From CAVVYA01 sp963752345 (GTDB lineage: Bacteria; Pseudomonadota; Alphaproteobacteria; SMXQ01): a stretch of 64,000 nt of DNA. A program made the position numbers and the translations under genes. The notes beneath the pieces were generated by a model. The model did no database searches, had not been told where the DNA came from, and saw only the letters and a list, made by a program, of their open reading frames with translations. The stretch spans positions 310,001-374,000 of the forward strand of contig CAVVYA010000017.1 in the NCBI GenBank assembly GCA_963752345.1, in the 5' to 3' direction. Of this stretch, positions 46,694-60,223 are shown in pieces (position 1 is the first letter of the stretch; each line of letters opens with the position of its first letter).

Positions 46694-47665
46694 TTATTCG
46701 GCGGCGGTAAGCGTAGCATCGCTGGCGTGATGAACGAGAAATTTCTCGGCCTCGATAGCCGCCATGCAGCCAGTCCCGGCGGCCGTCACGGCTTGGCGGA
46801 AAATCTTGTCCTGAACATCGCCGGCGGCGAACACGCCGGGAATATTGGTCGCGGTGCTGTTCGGCTTGGTGACGATGTAGCCGTCCGCATCGATCGTAAG
46901 GTCGTCCTTGAACAATTGCGTGTTGGGCGTATGGCCGATGGCGACGAACAGGCCGTCGACGGCGAGCGCACTTTCGGCGCCGGTCTTGATATTGCGCAGC
47001 GTCAGGCTGGTGACTTCGGGTGGGTTATTCTTGCCCCGCACTTCTTCGACCACGGTGTCCCAGATCACGCTGATCTTGGGATTGGCGAACAAACGGTCTT
47101 GCATGATCTTCTCGGCGCGGAAACTGTCACGGCGATGGATCAGCGTAACCTTGTCCGCATGATTGGTGAGATAGATCGCTTCCTCGACCGCGGTGTTGCC
47201 ACCGCCGACCACGGCAACGTTCTTGCCGCGGAAGAAGAAACCGTCGCACGTCGCACAGGCGGAGACGCCGAAGCCCTTGAAATGCTGCTCGCTCGGCAAG
47301 CCGAGCCAGCGCGCCTGGGCGCCGGTCGCGACAATCAGCGTGTCGCCGATATAGCTGTCGCCGGAATCGCCCCGCGCGACGAACGGCCGGATGGTCAGAT
47401 CGACGGACGTGACGGTGTCATAGAGGATGCGCGTGCCGACATGCTCGGCCTGCTTGCGCATCTCCTCCATCAGCCACGGACCCTGAATGACCTGGGCGAA
47501 GCCCGGGTAATTTTCCACGTCCGTGGTGATCGTCATCTGACCACCGGGCTGCATCCCGGTGACCAGGATCGGCTTGAGGTTTGCGCGGGCCGCATAGATC
47601 GCGGCAGTCAGGCCAGCCGGGCCCGAACCGAGGATGAGAACCTTGCTTTTATGTTGCTGAGCCAT
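46694..47665 (-). CDS. trxB: Thioredoxin-disulfide reductase
   Basis: A 323-residue FAD/NADPH enzyme that keeps thioredoxin reduced. It has LILGSGPAGLTAAIYAARANLKP, the redox-active CATCDG (SACATCDGFFF), the NADPH loop VAVVGGGNTAVEEAIYL and GVFAAGDVQDKIFRQAVTAAGTGCMAA. The ATG at 47665 (MAQQHKSKVLILG) gives the family length; earlier in-frame starts add ~39 unrelated residues. It heads a minus-strand pair with lysR and is divergent from an Lrp-type gene. Confidence 0.95.
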   Translation of the reverse strand: MAQQHKSKVLILGSGPAGLTAAIYAARANLKPILVTGMQPGGQMTITTDVENYPGFAQVIQGPWLMEEMRKQAEHVGTRILYDTVTSVDLTIRPFVARGDSGDSYIGDTLIVATGAQARWLGLPSEQHFKGFGVSACATCDGFFFRGKNVAVVGGGNTAVEEAIYLTNHADKVTLIHRRDSFRAEKIMQDRLFANPKISVIWDTVVEEVRGKNNPPEVTSLTLRNIKTGAESALAVDGLFVAIGHTPNTQLFKDDLTIDADGYIVTKPNSTATNIPGVFAAGDVQDKIFRQAVTAAGTGCMAAIEAEKFLVHHASDATLTAAE

Positions 47666-47949
47666 GCGCCGCTTCGCTCTTCCTGTCGGATGCCGCTGAT
47701 TTCCGCCGAAATGGCGCAGTTGAGCCGTCGCCACGCCGTTCCGCCTAACATAGAAATGCCGCCGCTCCCAGGCAAGCCGCAAGCAGGCGTACCCAGCATA
47801 TGCTAACCCCGTCTACATGATTGATTCCATGGCTCTGGAGCCATGATGCGAGGGTAGCCAAGATCCTTCCTGCTCAATGAAATAATATTACCCCCGCTGG
47901 GGGAACTCGTTCTATAACTGCCGCGAAATTTTGCCAAACGGCGCGAACT

Positions 47950-48453
47950 ATGCCGGAGCCCCCCATGCAGCGTGTCAAACTCGATCGAATCGATCGCCTC
48001 ATCCTGCGCGATCTGCAGGACGACGGCCGCATGACCAACGTGGAACTGGCGCGCCGGGCCGGCATCTCGGCGCCGCCCTGCCTGCGCCGCGTGCGCGCCC
48101 TGGAAAACTCCGGCTACATCCACGGCTATCATGCCGAAATCGCCGCGCGCGAACTCGGCTACAAGGAAATGTTCTTCGCCCTGGTCGGGCTCGACAGCCA
48201 GGCCCAGGAGGTGCTCTCGGGTTTCGAACAGGCCATGGCCGACTGGACCGAGGTGCGCGAGTGCCACATGATCCGCGGCGGCGGCGATTTCCTGCTCAAG
48301 GTGGTGGCCAAGGACAAGGAGCATCGCGACGCCCTGACCATGCGCATCACCGCGACGCCCCACGTCAGCCGGGTGACCACCCTGGAGACCATCCGCACCT
48401 CGAAGACGCTGCCCGGCGTGCCGGTCGACGTCGACGCGGTGGACGAGGAATAA
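47950..48453 (+). CDS. Lrp/AsnC family transcriptional regulator
   Basis: A 167-residue regulator. The N-terminal AsnC helix-turn-helix is LDRIDRLILRDLQDDGRMTNVELARRAGISAPPCLRRVRALE, followed by an amino-acid-binding RAM domain (VRECHMIRGGGDFLLKVVAKD). The start may be 47950 or the ATG 15 bases later. It is divergent from trxB, and a shared bidirectional terminator follows. Confidence 0.92.
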   Translation: MPEPPMQRVKLDRIDRLILRDLQDDGRMTNVELARRAGISAPPCLRRVRALENSGYIHGYHAEIAARELGYKEMFFALVGLDSQAQEVLSGFEQAMADWTEVRECHMIRGGGDFLLKVVAKDKEHRDALTMRITATPHVSRVTTLETIRTSKTLPGVPVDVDAVDEE

Positions 48454-48495
48454 GACGGAGCCGGCTGCGACTCTCCATAGGGTTGCCGCACGCAC

Positions 48496-48527
48496 AAAAA
48501 ACGGCGGGAATTGCTTCCGCCGTTTTT
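48496..48527. terminator. Bidirectional terminator between lrp and greA
   Basis: AAAAACGGCGG(G)AA pairs with TTCCGCCGTTTTT, giving a T-run on both strands. It lies between the convergent lrp-type and greA genes. Confidence 0.88.
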
Positions 48528-48568
48528 GGTTTATGGGCCGATCACATGGCGGCCGATCGCTCTCGCGC

Positions 48569-49054
48569 TTACTTGAAGCGGACCTTCATCACTTCGTAGG
48601 ATTTCTGGCCGCCCGGTGTGGTGACCTCGACCGAATCGCCCGGCTCCTTGCCGATCAGCGCCCTGGCCAAGGGGGACGTAACGGACAGCAGGCCCTCGCC
48701 GATGTCCGATTCGTCGGTCCCGACAATCGTATAGGTGCTTTGCTCGTCGGTGTCCTCGTCGGCCAGTGTCACGGTCGCGCCGAAGCGGATGACTTTGCCC
48801 GATAGCTTCGAGGCGTCGATCACCTCGGCGCGGCTGATCTTGTCCTCGAGCTCGGCGACGCGGCCCTCGATGAAGCTCTGGCGCTCGCGCGCGGCATGAT
48901 ATTCGGCGTTCTCCGAAAGATCGCCGTGGTCGCGCGCTTCGGCGATCGCTTGGATGATCGCCGGACGCTCAATCGTCTTCAGTTGCTTGAGCTCGGCCAC
49001 CAGTCGTTCGTAGCCGACCGGCGTCATTGGGTTTTTTTCCATTGCAGCTACCAT
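48569..49054 (-). CDS. greA: Transcription elongation factor GreA
   Basis: A 161-residue factor that rescues backtracked RNA polymerase by stimulating transcript cleavage. The N-terminal coiled coil MTPVGYERLVAELKQLKTIERPAIIQAIAEARDHGDLSENAEYHAARERQSF carries the catalytic acidic tip DLSENAEYH, and the C-terminal FKBP-like domain ends SPLARALIGKEPGDSVEVTTPGG. Start is at 49054 or the ATG at 49042. It lies downstream of carB on the same strand. Confidence 0.95.
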   Translation of the reverse strand: MVAAMEKNPMTPVGYERLVAELKQLKTIERPAIIQAIAEARDHGDLSENAEYHAARERQSFIEGRVAELEDKISRAEVIDASKLSGKVIRFGATVTLADEDTDEQSTYTIVGTDESDIGEGLLSVTSPLARALIGKEPGDSVEVTTPGGQKSYEVMKVRFK

Positions 49055-49187
49055 AATCGCGTTTTCTCACCTGACGCGCCAATAAACTTCTGCCCACGGG
49101 CCAACAGGAATGCTGGGCCACCGCGGCGCAAAAAGCCATCTGCAAAATGAAAAGCGCCGAACCCGGCCCCTATGCCGACCCCGCCGC

Positions 49188-52441
<3,254 letters not shown>

Positions 52442-52468
52442 TTGGCACGCTTTCGGAAACAAACGGCA

Positions 52469-52507
52469 ACTCCCTCCCCCCTTGCGGGGGAGGGACGGGG
52501 TGGGGGG
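52469..52507. repeat. Left inverted repeat flanking the DUF559 gene
   Basis: A ~38-bp C/G-rich unit starting ACTCCCTCCCCCCTTGCGGG and ending CGGGGTGGGGGG. Its inverted copy lies at 52883-52922 with about three mismatches. Each unit also contains its own CCCCC-TTGC-GGGGG hairpin. Confidence 0.85.
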
Positions 52508-52559
52508 AAAAGCGTAGCGCGCGCGGGAATGCTATTCCTCGCCTTGCGGTCTGACCGCT

Positions 52560-52874
52560 TCACAAATCGTTTGCGCGGATGCCTTCCAGATTTCCGAGCA
52601 CGTCGTTATTCCAGAAGCGCAGAACTTGAAAGTCTTGGGTCTGTAGCCAATCCGTGCGCGCCGCATCTTGCTCCGCTGTGACGGCATGCTGGCCTCCGTC
52701 GATTTCAATGACGAGCCGCCGTTCAAGGCAGACGAAATCGACAATGTAAGGGCCGACGGGAACTTGCCGACGAAATTTGAGTCCGCCGAGTTGGCGCGAC
52801 CGTAGAATAGACCAGAGCTTCTGCTCTGCATCCGTAAGCCGACGGCGTAGTGCGCGGGCCCGCTGGTTCGCCAC
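52560..52874 (-). CDS. DUF559 domain endonuclease-like protein
   Basis: A 104-residue protein of the DUF559 family, related to very-short-patch-repair (Vsr-like) nucleases. RARALRRRLTDAEQKLWSILRSRQLGGLKFRRQVPVGPYIVDFVCLERRLVIEIDGGQH shows the PD-(D/E)xK-type acidic residues (Asp in YIVDF, EID). It sits between carA and carB on the same strand, bracketed by inverted copies of a 38-bp repeat. Cellular function is unknown. The position suggests an inserted unit rather than a carAB partner. Confidence 0.85.
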   Translation of the reverse strand: MANQRARALRRRLTDAEQKLWSILRSRQLGGLKFRRQVPVGPYIVDFVCLERRLVIEIDGGQHAVTAEQDAARTDWLQTQDFQVLRFWNNDVLGNLEGIRANDL

Positions 52875-52882
52875 GGCGAATG

Positions 52883-52922
52883 ACCCCCCACCCCGATGCT
52901 CCCCCGCAAGGGGGGAGGGAGT
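52883..52922. repeat. Right inverted repeat flanking the DUF559 gene
   Basis: ACCCCCCACCCCGATGC... to ...GGGGGGAGGGAGT is the inverted counterpart of 52469-52507, starting eight bases upstream (in transcription sense) of the DUF559 start codon. Confidence 0.85.
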
Positions 52923-52953
52923 AGGGTGCAGTTCTCGGTTTCGCGAGTCAGCC

Positions 52954-54245
52954 TCACGAAGATTTTTCCATCAGCTTCACGAAGCGCTCGAACAGGTAGT
53001 GGCTGTCCTGCGGCCCGGGTGAGGCTTCCGGGTGATACTGCACCGAGAACATCGGCTTGTCCGTCACCTTGAGGCCTTCGAGCGTGCCGTCGAACAGCGA
53101 CAGATGGGTCGGCACGACGCCCTTGGGCAGGCTGTCCGTCACCACCTCGAAGCCGTGGTTCTGGCTGGTGATCTCGACCTTGCCGGTCTCCAGGTCCTTG
53201 ACCGGCTGGTTGGCGCCGCGATGGCCGAGCGCCAGCTTCTTGGTCTTGCCGCCGAGCGCGAGCGCCATGAGCTGGTGGCCGAGGCAGATGCCGAACATCG
53301 GCGTGCCGCTGTCCATCAGCTTGCGGATGGTCGGCACGGCATATTCGCCGGTCGCGGCCGGGTCGCCCGGGCCGTTCGACAGGAACACGCCGTCCGGCTT
53401 GTGGCGCAGGATGTCTTCGGCCGTGGCGGTCGCCGGCACCACGGTGACCTTGCAGCCGGCGGCGGCGAGGCAGCGCAGGATGTTGCGCTTGGCGCCGTAG
53501 TCGACGGCGACCACGTGGAAGCGCGGATCGGTCTGCTTGCCGTAGCCCCGACCGAGGGTCCACAGGGTCTCGTCCCAGGTGTAGGTCTGGCGGCAGCTGA
53601 CGTCCTTGGCGAGATCCATGCCCTCCAGGCCGGGCCAGGCGCGCGCCTGTTCGAGCAGCTCGTCGACGTTCGAGCGGCGCCGGGTTCTTGATGGCGTCCG
53701 GCATATGGCAGATCGCCGCGTTGGGCGCGCCGCCGTCGCGGATGCGGCGGGTCAGCTTGCGCGTGTCGACGCCGGCGATGCCGACGAGATCATGGGATTT
53801 GAGCCAGATGTCGAGATGCTGGGCCGCGCGCCAATTGGACGGCTCGGTGATCGACGCCTTGATGACCAGGCCGCGCGCGGCCGGCGTCACGCGTCTCGAT
53901 ATCTTCGATGTTGGTGCCGACATTGCCGATATGGGGGAAGGTGAAGGTGATGATCTGGCCGGCGTAGGAGGGGTCTGTCAGGATCTCCTGGTAGCCGGTG
54001 ATCGAGGTGTTGAAGCAGACCTCGCCGACGCGGGTGCCGGCGGCGCCGATGCCCTGGCCCCAGAACACGGTGCCGTCGCTCAAGACCAGCGCGGCGGTCG
54101 CGCCGTCCGGCCGTGGCGCCTTCAATGGCGTGTCGCCGCCGGTCTGGGCGCGCGGCGCGCCTTTGGTTTCGGCGCGCGGCGCCATGGCCGCCCCGCTCGC
54201 AGGCATCTGCGGCGCAGGACGGGCTTTGCGTGGGGTCGGCGGCAT
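52954..54245 (-). CDS. carA: Carbamoyl-phosphate synthase small subunit (two apparent frameshifts)
   Basis: Glutaminase subunit supplying ammonia to CarB, ~429 residues after repair. ATAALVLSDGTVFWGQGIGAAG and the FNTSITGYQEILTDPSYAGQIITFTFPHIGN block are in one frame, GLVIKASITEPSNWRAAQHLDIWLKSHDLVGIAGVDTRKLTRRIRDGG in a second, and the rest with the nucleophile motif FGICLGHQLMALALGG and SVQYHPEASPGPQDS in a third. Extra bases near 53890 and 53683 explain the breaks. The ATG at 54245 adds ~45 Pro/Ala-rich residues ahead of the usual start; a later ATG is possible. It is divergent from yqeY. Confidence 0.93.
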
Positions 54246-54543
54246 AAGCGGGTATCTCCTCGGGGCCGGCAGCCCGCGCCAGTCGGGCGGCGCAGGATGG
54301 GCGGTCGGCCAGGTAGGGGGCAAGCTAACGATCACGCTGCGATCGACGCATCGGCGGACGACGAGACTCGCGGCGGGCAAATTGGCGGTTAGATAAGCGC
54401 ACAGCGCGCCCACGTCAAGGCTGAACGCTGCTAGAAAAACCAATAAATTTCAATGGTTTGATAAATAAACTTCGTTTGCCTCCCGGCGCTTCTTCCTGTA
54501 AGTTCAAGGTTTTCCACAATCCCTGTTCGGCTCACCTCATCCC
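54246..54543. promoter_or_regulatory. carA-yqeY divergent promoter region
   Basis: The 298-bp divergent spacer turns AT-rich at ~54430-54475 and contains an inverted repeat AAACCA-N11-TGGTTT (around 54437-54459). It probably holds the promoters for carA and yqeY; no specific regulator can be named. Confidence 0.4.
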
Positions 54544-55002
54544 ATGCTTCGGGCTACCCTCAACGACGCGCTGAAGACCGCCATGAAGGCGAAGAATCAG
54601 CGGGCCATCTCCACCCTCCGCCTGATTCTCGCGGCCCTCAAGGACCGCGATATCGCCGCGCGTGGCACCGGCAGCAGCGAACCCATCTCCGACGCCGCCA
54701 TCCTCGAAATGCTGCAGAAGATGATCAAGCAGCGCCAGGACAGCATCGAGATGTACCGCAAGGGCGCGCGCGAGGACCTGGTCAAGCAGGAGCAGGAGGA
54801 AATCGTCATCATCGAAAGCTTCCTGCCCAAGCAGATGGACGAGGCGGAAATGACCGAGGCGGTCGATGCGGCGATCGCCGCGGTCGGCGCCACGGGTATC
54901 AAGGACATGGGCAAGACCATCGCGGCGCTGAAGCAGGATTACGCCGGGCGCATGGATTTCGCCAAGGCGAGCGGCGTGGTCAAGCGCCGGCTGGGAGCCT
55001 GA
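54544..55002 (+). CDS. yqeY: GatB/YqeY domain-containing protein
   Basis: A 152-residue helical protein: LRATLNDALKTAMKAKNQRAISTLRLILAALKDRDIAAR, KMIKQRQDSIEMYRKGAREDLVKQEQEEI and the C-terminal GKTIAALKQDYAGRMDFAKASGVVK. It resembles the tail domain of the GatB amidotransferase subunit that binds tRNA. The independent protein has no firm function. It sits upstream of dnaG and rpoD, an order often seen in alphaproteobacteria. Confidence 0.93.
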   Translation: MLRATLNDALKTAMKAKNQRAISTLRLILAALKDRDIAARGTGSSEPISDAAILEMLQKMIKQRQDSIEMYRKGAREDLVKQEQEEIVIIESFLPKQMDEAEMTEAVDAAIAAVGATGIKDMGKTIAALKQDYAGRMDFAKASGVVKRRLGA

Positions 55003-55162
55003 GGGCGGAACAGCGATTTCGGCGACCCTCGCAACCCGCAAGTTTGTTATAGTTACATATTGAGCAGCCCGGGACAGGGACACCGGGGTCGGTTCGTGAA
55101 CCGGTGCAGGATGCCGCTTCATGATGACTGACATGTGACACGGGGAGCATCGATCTCGTCTG

Positions 55163-57118
55163 ATGGCTTTCGATCCCGCTTTTCTCGATGAACTCCGGAT
55201 GCGTGTGGCGCTGGCTGAGGTCGTTGGCCGGCGGGTGAAGCTTGTGCGGCGCGGCCGCGAGCATTCCGGCCTGTGCCCCTTCCATAATGAAAAAACGCCG
55301 TCCTTCACGGTCAACGAGGACAAAGGCTTCTTCCACTGCTTCGGCTGCGGCGCCCATGGCGACGTCATCGGCTTCGTCATGCGGACCGAGAACCTGGCGT
55401 TTCCCGAAGCGATCGAGAAGCTGGCCAACGAGGCCGGCCTGCAACTGCCCAACCTGACCCATGAGGCGCGCGAACAGGGCCGCGTGCGGCAATCGCTGCA
55501 TGCCGTGCTCGAAGCGGCGGCCCAGTGGTTTGCCGAGGAGTTGCAAGGACCGCGCGGTCGGGCCGGGCAAGAGTATCTGCGCCGGCGCGGCATGACGGAC
55601 AGTACGATCGCGCGCTTCCGCATCGGCTTCGCGCCCGAAGCGCGCGGCACGCTCAAGGCGGCGCTGACCAAGCGGGGGTTCAGCGAGCACCTGCTGATCG
55701 AGGCTGGCCTGCTGCGCCGGCGCGAGGAAGGCGGCGACGTCTACGACCTGTTCCGCAACCGCATCATCTTCCCGATCACCGACCGGCGCGGCCGCATCAT
55801 CGCGTTCGGCGGCCGCGTGCTCGATCCGGCGCCGGAGGGCGCGCCGAAATATCTGAATTCGCCGGAGACCGACGTCTTCCACAAGGGCCGCACGCTCTAT
55901 GGCTTGGCGCAGGCGCTCGAAGGCGCGCGCAAGGACGGCCTCCTGGTGGTCACCGAAGGCTATATGGATGCCATTGCGGGCTTGGTGGCGGGCGTGCCGG
56001 CCGTGGCACCGCTCGGCACCGCGCTCACCGAAGATCAGATGGCCGAACTGTGGCGTGTGGTACCCGAACCGGTGCTCTGCTTCGACGGCAATTCAGCCGG
56101 CCTGCGCGCGGCGTCGCGCGCCGCCGAACGCGCGCTCCCGCTGATCGGTCCCGGCAAGACCCTGCGCTTCGTCAGCCTGCCGGCCGGCGAGGACCCCGAC
56201 AGCCTGATTGCTTCCCAGGGGCCGGCGGCGTTTCGCAGCTTCCTCGCTGCCGCCCGTCCGCTGTCGCAATTGCTATGGGAACTGGCGGTCGCCGCGGCCG
56301 AGCCGATCGATACGCCGGAGCGGGTGGCCCAGGTCGAGAAGACCCTGGCCGATCAAGCGGCGCGCATCGCCGACGCCAGTCTGCGCAAGCATTATCAGGA
56401 TCATTTCCGCAACCGGGTGCGCTCCGATCTGCGGCCGAATTTCCAACCCCCGTGGGGCGCAAGGGGTAACGGACCGCGCGGCGTGCGCGAAGCGCCAAGC
56501 CGTTTCAGGCCGTTTACCGCCCGGTTCGCCCGCCCGGGAATGGCGGCAGGGCGTGGCTTCCCCGGTAGTCCCGGCACGGTCCCGTTCCGTCAACCCGACC
56601 CTTTGGGGGCTGGCGAGGGCGGCCGACCGGTGCGGCGGGAACGTTTGTTGATGGCCACGGTCATTAACCATCCCGCGATCCTGCCTGAGATTATTGAGGA
56701 TTTTGCGCACATTTCCCTGGAATCACCTGGGCTTGACAGTTTACGTCAGGCGATCATAGAACTTGCGGCTCGCTATGGTGCAATGGGGGACGGCTCCGGC
56801 CTTGACGTTGCCACCTTGCGAAACCATCTGACAGAACAAGGCTTTCTGCCCTTGATCGAGCGGCTTTGCGGATCCCAGACGGGCATGATCGACCAGTTCG
56901 CCCGGCCGGACGCGGATTTGACGGACGCCCTCAAGGGTTGGCGCAGTGTGCTGGAACGCCAGCACAAGGTGGTCGGTTTACGGGCGGAGATCCGGTCTGC
57001 GGAATCGGCGTGCGCCCGTGACCCCGACAACCCAGACAACTGGGCGCGCCTCGACGAGCTGGTCCGCGAGGAACAACGCGGCACGAGCGATGAAGCGGAA
57101 CTGGAGAGATTTGGCTAG
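55163..57118 (+). CDS. dnaG: DNA primase
   Basis: A 651-residue primase that lays RNA primers for replication. The CHC2 zinc finger is HSGLCPFHNEKTPSF...FFHCFGCGAHGD (residues ~35-70). The catalytic core has YEYL-type motif RIIAFGGRVLD and the Toprim VVTEGYMDAIAG and CFDGNSAGLRAASRAAERAL. The DxD of Toprim normally reads DGDxAG; here the second Asp is Asn. A Gly/Pro/Arg-rich linker (~420-490) separates the helicase-binding C-terminal domain. It lies between yqeY and rpoD, the macromolecular-synthesis arrangement. Confidence 0.95.
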   Translation: MAFDPAFLDELRMRVALAEVVGRRVKLVRRGREHSGLCPFHNEKTPSFTVNEDKGFFHCFGCGAHGDVIGFVMRTENLAFPEAIEKLANEAGLQLPNLTHEAREQGRVRQSLHAVLEAAAQWFAEELQGPRGRAGQEYLRRRGMTDSTIARFRIGFAPEARGTLKAALTKRGFSEHLLIEAGLLRRREEGGDVYDLFRNRIIFPITDRRGRIIAFGGRVLDPAPEGAPKYLNSPETDVFHKGRTLYGLAQALEGARKDGLLVVTEGYMDAIAGLVAGVPAVAPLGTALTEDQMAELWRVVPEPVLCFDGNSAGLRAASRAAERALPLIGPGKTLRFVSLPAGEDPDSLIASQGPAAFRSFLAAARPLSQLLWELAVAAAEPIDTPERVAQVEKTLADQAARIADASLRKHYQDHFRNRVRSDLRPNFQPPWGARGNGPRGVREAPSRFRPFTARFARPGMAAGRGFPGSPGTVPFRQPDPLGAGEGGRPVRRERLLMATVINHPAILPEIIEDFAHISLESPGLDSLRQAIIELAARYGAMGDGSGLDVATLRNHLTEQGFLPLIERLCGSQTGMIDQFARPDADLTDALKGWRSVLERQHKVVGLRAEIRSAESACARDPDNPDNWARLDELVREEQRGTSDEAELERFG

Positions 57119-57294
57119 CCGCGTGGCGGAGCGATCCGGCCGGGCGGGATGTTATTGACGCTTTTCAGCTGGCCTTGAGCCGGCGCCACATGTGTCCGGC
57201 CTTGCCGCCGGCTCCCACGGTGTCCGGGTCCTGCGACCGGCTCTCAATGTGATGTGCGGCAACCTCCGCGCATCGACGCGAAATGGAATCAATG

Positions 57295-59347
<2,053 letters not shown>

Positions 59348-59391
59348 AGCGTGTGACGCCGGCTCTGCCCGGCGAAACCTTTGGATTTCTG

Positions 59392-59417
59392 AAACGGCGC
59401 CTTCGGGCGCCGTTTTT
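59392..59417 (+). terminator. Rho-independent terminator of rpoD
   Basis: AAACGGCGCC-TTCG-GGCGCCGTTT followed by TTG lies 45 bases after the stop; the UUCG tetraloop and stem are canonical. Confidence 0.92.
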
Positions 59418-59555
59418 GTTGTGCGTGGCGTGGCCGAGGGCGGCAAATCCGCGTTTCACAGCCGGCGCGGCCTTTGCGCGTTGCCATCCGGCCCCGCTCA
59501 TGGCAGCTTGCGGGCCGCCGGCGCGGCGTCTCCAAAACGGGACCGCGCAACGTGG

Positions 59556-59631
59556 GGGCCCGTAGTTCAGCGGTCAGAACCCGCCGCTCATAACGGTGTT
59601 GTCGCAGGTTCGAATCCTGCCGGGCCCACCA
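59556..59631 (+). tRNA. tRNA with CAT anticodon (Met or lysidine-type Ile2)
   Basis: A 76-nt cloverleaf with encoded CCA. The acceptor stem is GGGCCCG/CGGGCCC, the D stem GTTC/GAAC, the anticodon stem CGCCG/CGGTG with loop CTCATAA (anticodon CAT), and the T arm CAGGTTCGAATCCTG. CAT can be elongator Met or Ile2 (lysidine-modified); the acceptor sequence favours Ile2 slightly, but this is not settled. Its last 15 bases recur at 63430-63444. Confidence 0.92.
59617..59631. repeat. attL-like site (3' end of tRNA)
   Basis: CTGCCGGGCCCACCA, the final 15 bases of the tRNA, is repeated directly at 63430-63444, framing the restriction genes. This is the pattern left by tRNA-targeting integrases. Confidence 0.65.
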
Positions 59632-59662
59632 AAACTCCCCCAAGGAAATCCGCGTCGGTCCA

Positions 59663-60178
59663 ATGTCCGGCGAAATCCTATACATGCAGCCACGGGCAGC
59701 TAACGATCTCTCTGGCGCGCCAGGAGGAGTTGGCTCGGCTGTGGGAGTTGCTGACTTTCAGGACTACTCGAAGCCAAGGTATGACGAGCTCGAGCAGATA
59801 AATCCGGAAGGGGTCGTGACGAAGAGGAATATCCTCTGTGACGGGGACATAGTTTTCGTGCGTTCGAATGGTAACCGGGCGTTGATTGGGCGTAGCCTGT
59901 TTATTGAACAACCGCCTGAAGACATTACGCACTCAGCGTTTACGATTCGCCTTCGCTTCACTTCTCGCGAGGTAGTCCCGAAGTTTTACGCCTACTGCTT
60001 TCGCACAGCGCTGATTAGAAACGCCCTGACTGCTCAAGGCGGAGGGACTAATATTAATAATCTCAACCAAGACATTCTTGGCGCACTTGAGGTCCCGCTT
60101 CCCCCCGCTTCCCGTGGCCGCATGAGCCCTCACGCCTACACCGAAGACCAGCGCGTCGAGCAACCCGCCGCGCATCGA
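59663..60178 (+). pseudogene. Fragment of a type I restriction specificity subunit (HsdS)
   Basis: About 120 recognisable residues of an HsdS target-recognition domain: FQDYSKPRYDELEQINPEGVVTKRNILCDGDIVFVRSNGNRALIGRSLF and HSAFTIRLRF...FYAYCFRTALIRNALTAQGGGTNINNLNQDILGALEVPLPP. A whole HsdS has two such domains and ~400 residues. The N-terminus and everything after the first domain are gone, and the frame runs on into hsdR. It starts 32 bases after the tRNA, so the truncation coincides with the island edge. Confidence 0.75.
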
Positions 60179-60223
60179 GGCTGCTTTGAAACGACGCTAG
60201 GCTGGCATTCGAACGGTGCGGCG

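Noticed and set aside
45761..47806. A 681-codon plus-strand open frame opposite lysR and trxB
   Set aside because: Both minus-strand genes have full family motifs; the antisense frame has none.
55085..55110. GGTTC-GT-GAACC palindrome upstream of dnaG as a LexA or heat-shock site
   Set aside because: It is a short inverted repeat, not the direct GTTC-N7-GTTC form, and lacks a promoter context; may be a simple hairpin.
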